The notes under the pieces are model-generated. The model saw only the letters and a program-made list of their open reading frames with translations, searched no databases and was not told the origin of the DNA. Below, piece after piece: positions 6,317 to 7,576 of a stretch of 7,576 bases of DNA. A program made the translations under genes and the position numbers. How positions within the stretch are numbered: position 1 is the stretch's first letter; each line of letters opens with the position of its first letter. Origin of the DNA: CAZEJK01 sp964512045 (GTDB lineage: Bacteria; Acidobacteriota; Thermoanaerobaculia; Thermoanaerobaculales; Sulfomarinibacteraceae); the NCBI GenBank assembly GCA_964512045.1, contig CAZEJK010000250.1:1-7576 (forward strand), read 5' to 3'.

Positions 6317-7299
6317 CGCAGTGCCTCCACCGGCTCCGTGTCGCTACGAACAGAGGCCCGAAGCGCCGCCGCATCCTGTCCTTGGAGAGCTGACGAGTCT
6401 CGCACCATGCTGACGAAGACGTCCTCGAGGGTGGGTCGCTGGAGCTCGATACGTGCAGGCGGAATGGCTGCGGCGATGGCCTGGATCGCGTCCGGCGGTG
6501 GACATCCGTCAGCCAGGGCGAGCTGCCAGTGTCCGTTGCTGGCCACTATCTCCTCCACGCACTCGAGCGCATGCAGCGGTGCGAGGTCAGTGCTCGGGTT
6601 CATCGGCTCGAACAGGATGGTGCGTGGGTCGTGGTTGGCACGGATCGCGGCGATGGAGTCATCGAGCACCTTGTGACCGTTGTTGATCATGACGACGTGC
6701 TCGCACAGCTGCTCGGCCTGGAACATCACGTGAGTGGAGAACACGATGGTGGTGCCGCGCTGGTGCTGCTCGAACACCAGGTCGCGCAGCAGGCGCATGT
6801 TGATCGGATCGAGACCGCTGAACGGCTCGTCGAGAATCAACAGGTCCGGCTCGTGGATGACGGCAGCAATGAACTGGACCTTCTGCTGCATCCCTTTGGA
6901 CAGCTCCTCGCATCGGGTCTTCTCGACGTCGCTGAGGCCGACCCGCTCCAGCCAGCTCCGTACTGTGTGGGCCAGCCCAGTCTGATCGAGCCCTTTCAGT
7001 CGGCCCATGTACCGGAGGAACGCTCCCACCTTCATCTTCTTGTACACGCCGCGCTCCTCCGGCAGGTAGCCGATCCGGTCTTTCGCCTCCAGGGCGGAGG
7101 CGTTGCCGAGAACCGAGATCCGGCCTTCGTCCGGGAACAGGATCGACATGATCATGCGGATAGTCGTGGTCTTGCCAGCGCCGTTCGGGCCGATGAACCC
7201 GGTCATCGAGCCGGCGGGCACGCGCAGGTCGAGATGATCGACTGCGATCTTCTGACCGAACGCCTTGTGGATACCTTCCAAAACGATTGCGTGGTGCAC
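6313..7299 (-). CDS. ABC transporter ATP-binding protein, NatA-like
   Basis: This 328-residue protein is an ABC ATPase that would energise the permease encoded immediately downstream. It shows Walker A GPNGAGKTT (37-45), signature LSKGMQQK (133-140), Walker B LLILDEP (153-159) with E158 as catalytic base, D-loop SGLDP (161-165) and the switch histidine H190 in FSTH. YLPEERGVYKKM (78-89) occupies the Q-loop region; a glutamate here and the PEERG string are characteristic of the NatA/COG4152 branch. The C-terminal extension (about 220-300) ends with RPTLEDVFVSMV (288-299), typical of the DUF4162-type tail in this branch. The GTG start at 7299 puts the first strand (AIVLEGIHKAFG) near residue 4. 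GGAGG lies four bases upstream, a short spacing. An ATG at 7303 is out of frame. The stop overlaps the permease start by ATGA, so the pair is an operon. Confidence 0.93.
   Translation of the reverse strand: MHHAIVLEGIHKAFGQKIAVDHLDLRVPAGSMTGFIGPNGAGKTTTIRMIMSILFPDEGRISVLGNASALEAKDRIGYLPEERGVYKKMKVGAFLRYMGRLKGLDQTGLAHTVRSWLERVGLSDVEKTRCEELSKGMQQKVQFIAAVIHEPDLLILDEPFSGLDPINMRLLRDLVFEQHQRGTTIVFSTHVMFQAEQLCEHVVMINNGHKVLDDSIAAIRANHDPRTILFEPMNPSTDLAPLHALECVEEIVASNGHWQLALADGCPPPDAIQAIAAAIPPARIELQRPTLEDVFVSMVRDSSALQGQDAAALRASVRSDTEPVEALR
6324..6328 (-). promoter_or_regulatory. Ribosome binding site GGAGG of the permease, inside the ATPase gene
   Basis: A consensus GGAGG lies seven bases upstream of the permease ATG and within the last codons of the ATPase gene. 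It fixes the start and, with the ATGA overlap, indicates coupled translation of the two subunits. Confidence 0.75.
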
Positions 7300-7303
7300 T
7301 CAT

Positions 7304-7308
7304 CCTCC
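7304..7308 (-). promoter_or_regulatory. Ribosome binding site GGAGG of the ATPase
   Basis: GGAGG is followed by ATGA and then GTG, the chosen start. The ATG in between, directly against the GGAGG, opens a different frame without family resemblance. The 60-base spacer to the upstream GGDEF gene (7300-7359) holds only this site and a weak GCTGC/GCAGC hairpin (7313-7327). I see no clear terminator or promoter there. Confidence 0.6.
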
Positions 7309-7359
7309 GTGGGCTGCATGCCGCAGCAGCTCCCCGCTTCTTCTAACGTCGTTCTGGCC

Positions 7360-7576
7360 TCAGAGTTCGTGCTCGAGCGTCACTCGGTTACCGCCACGGC
7401 GCTTGCTCGCGTACATCAGCTCGTCCGAGCGCCCGACGACCCCGTCCACGGTGTCTCCGTCGCGCGCCAGCGTGGCGCCGATGGAGACGGTGACAGCGAT
7501 CTGCTCGGGGCCGTCGATGACACGGCTGGCAGCCACCAGCATGCGGTACCGCTCGGCGACAGTCGCCAGGACGGTC
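7360..7576 (-). CDS. C-terminal end of a GGDEF-domain protein (putative diguanylate cyclase), 5' part outside window
   Basis: The minus-strand frame is open from the right edge to a TGA at 7360-7362 and encodes the last 71 residues of a longer protein. They show the end of a GGDEF domain: the strand VTVSIGATLA and, after a helix, SDELMYASKRRGGNRV, the conserved terminal motif with the ADxALYxAKxxGRNxV pattern. The protein ends nine residues after the GNR motif, so GGDEF is its last domain and no EAL domain follows. The catalytic GG(D/E)EF loop itself is upstream of the window, so activity in making cyclic di-GMP cannot be judged. The internal ATG at 7542 is not the true start because the frame and family homology continue beyond it. 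It ends 60 bases before the ABC ATPase in the same direction, so co-transcription is possible. Confidence 0.88.
   Translation of the reverse strand, partial: TVLATVAERYRMLVAASRVIDGPEQIAVTVSIGATLARDGDTVDGVVGRSDELMYASKRRGGNRVTLEHEL

Noticed and set aside
5858..6676. Plus-strand open frame of 272 codons across the ABC permease/ATPase junction
   Set aside because: It runs antisense to two confidently identified genes and has no motif of its own.
7542..7576. Start of the GGDEF gene at the ATG at 7542
   Set aside because: The frame remains open to the window edge and a GGDEF domain needs about 100 more residues upstream, so this methionine is internal.

Overview
The window is high-GC bacterial DNA (impression, not counted) with tightly packed genes, several translationally coupled ATGA or TGATG junctions, GTG starts and a possible leaderless gene. 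This suits an actinobacterium or another high-GC soil or aquatic lineage. No taxonomic marker is present, so the assignment is weak.

The left two thirds (1-4887) is part of a surface polysaccharide (exopolysaccharide, capsule or O-antigen type) locus, arranged around a divergent promoter region at 2155-2266. Leftwards run a MOP/Wzx-type flippase (910-2154) and, coupled by a 4-base overlap, a family 2 glycosyltransferase that leaves the window at base 1. Rightwards run a family 4 glycosyltransferase (2267-3448), resembling the Stp1 type linked to EpsH/exosortase loci, and a polyprenyl-phosphate glycosyl-1-phosphate transferase (3448-4887), coupled by TGATG. Together they suggest a lipid-linked pathway. 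The last enzyme would load the first sugar-phosphate onto undecaprenyl phosphate, the two glycosyltransferases would extend the unit, and the flippase would move it across the membrane. No polymerase, chain-length regulator or export gene is visible here, so those must lie outside the window if the pathway is complete.

A convergent 52-base spacer (4888-4939) with small hairpins and a T-run separates this locus from a right-hand block on the minus strand. That block holds a NatA-like ABC ATPase (6313-7299) and a NatB-like ABC-2 permease (4940-6316), overlapping by ATGA. They form a complete exporter of unknown substrate. Sixty bases upstream of the ATPase lies the C-terminal end of a GGDEF (diguanylate cyclase) protein that continues past the right edge.

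No RNA gene, insertion sequence, CRISPR array or tandem repeat was seen, and no gene-free stretch reaches 300 bases. I did not find a convincing undescribed system. The items most worth a second look are the divergent promoter with a possible leaderless flippase, the Stp1-like transferase as a possible pointer to an exosortase system, and the symmetrical convergent gene ends.
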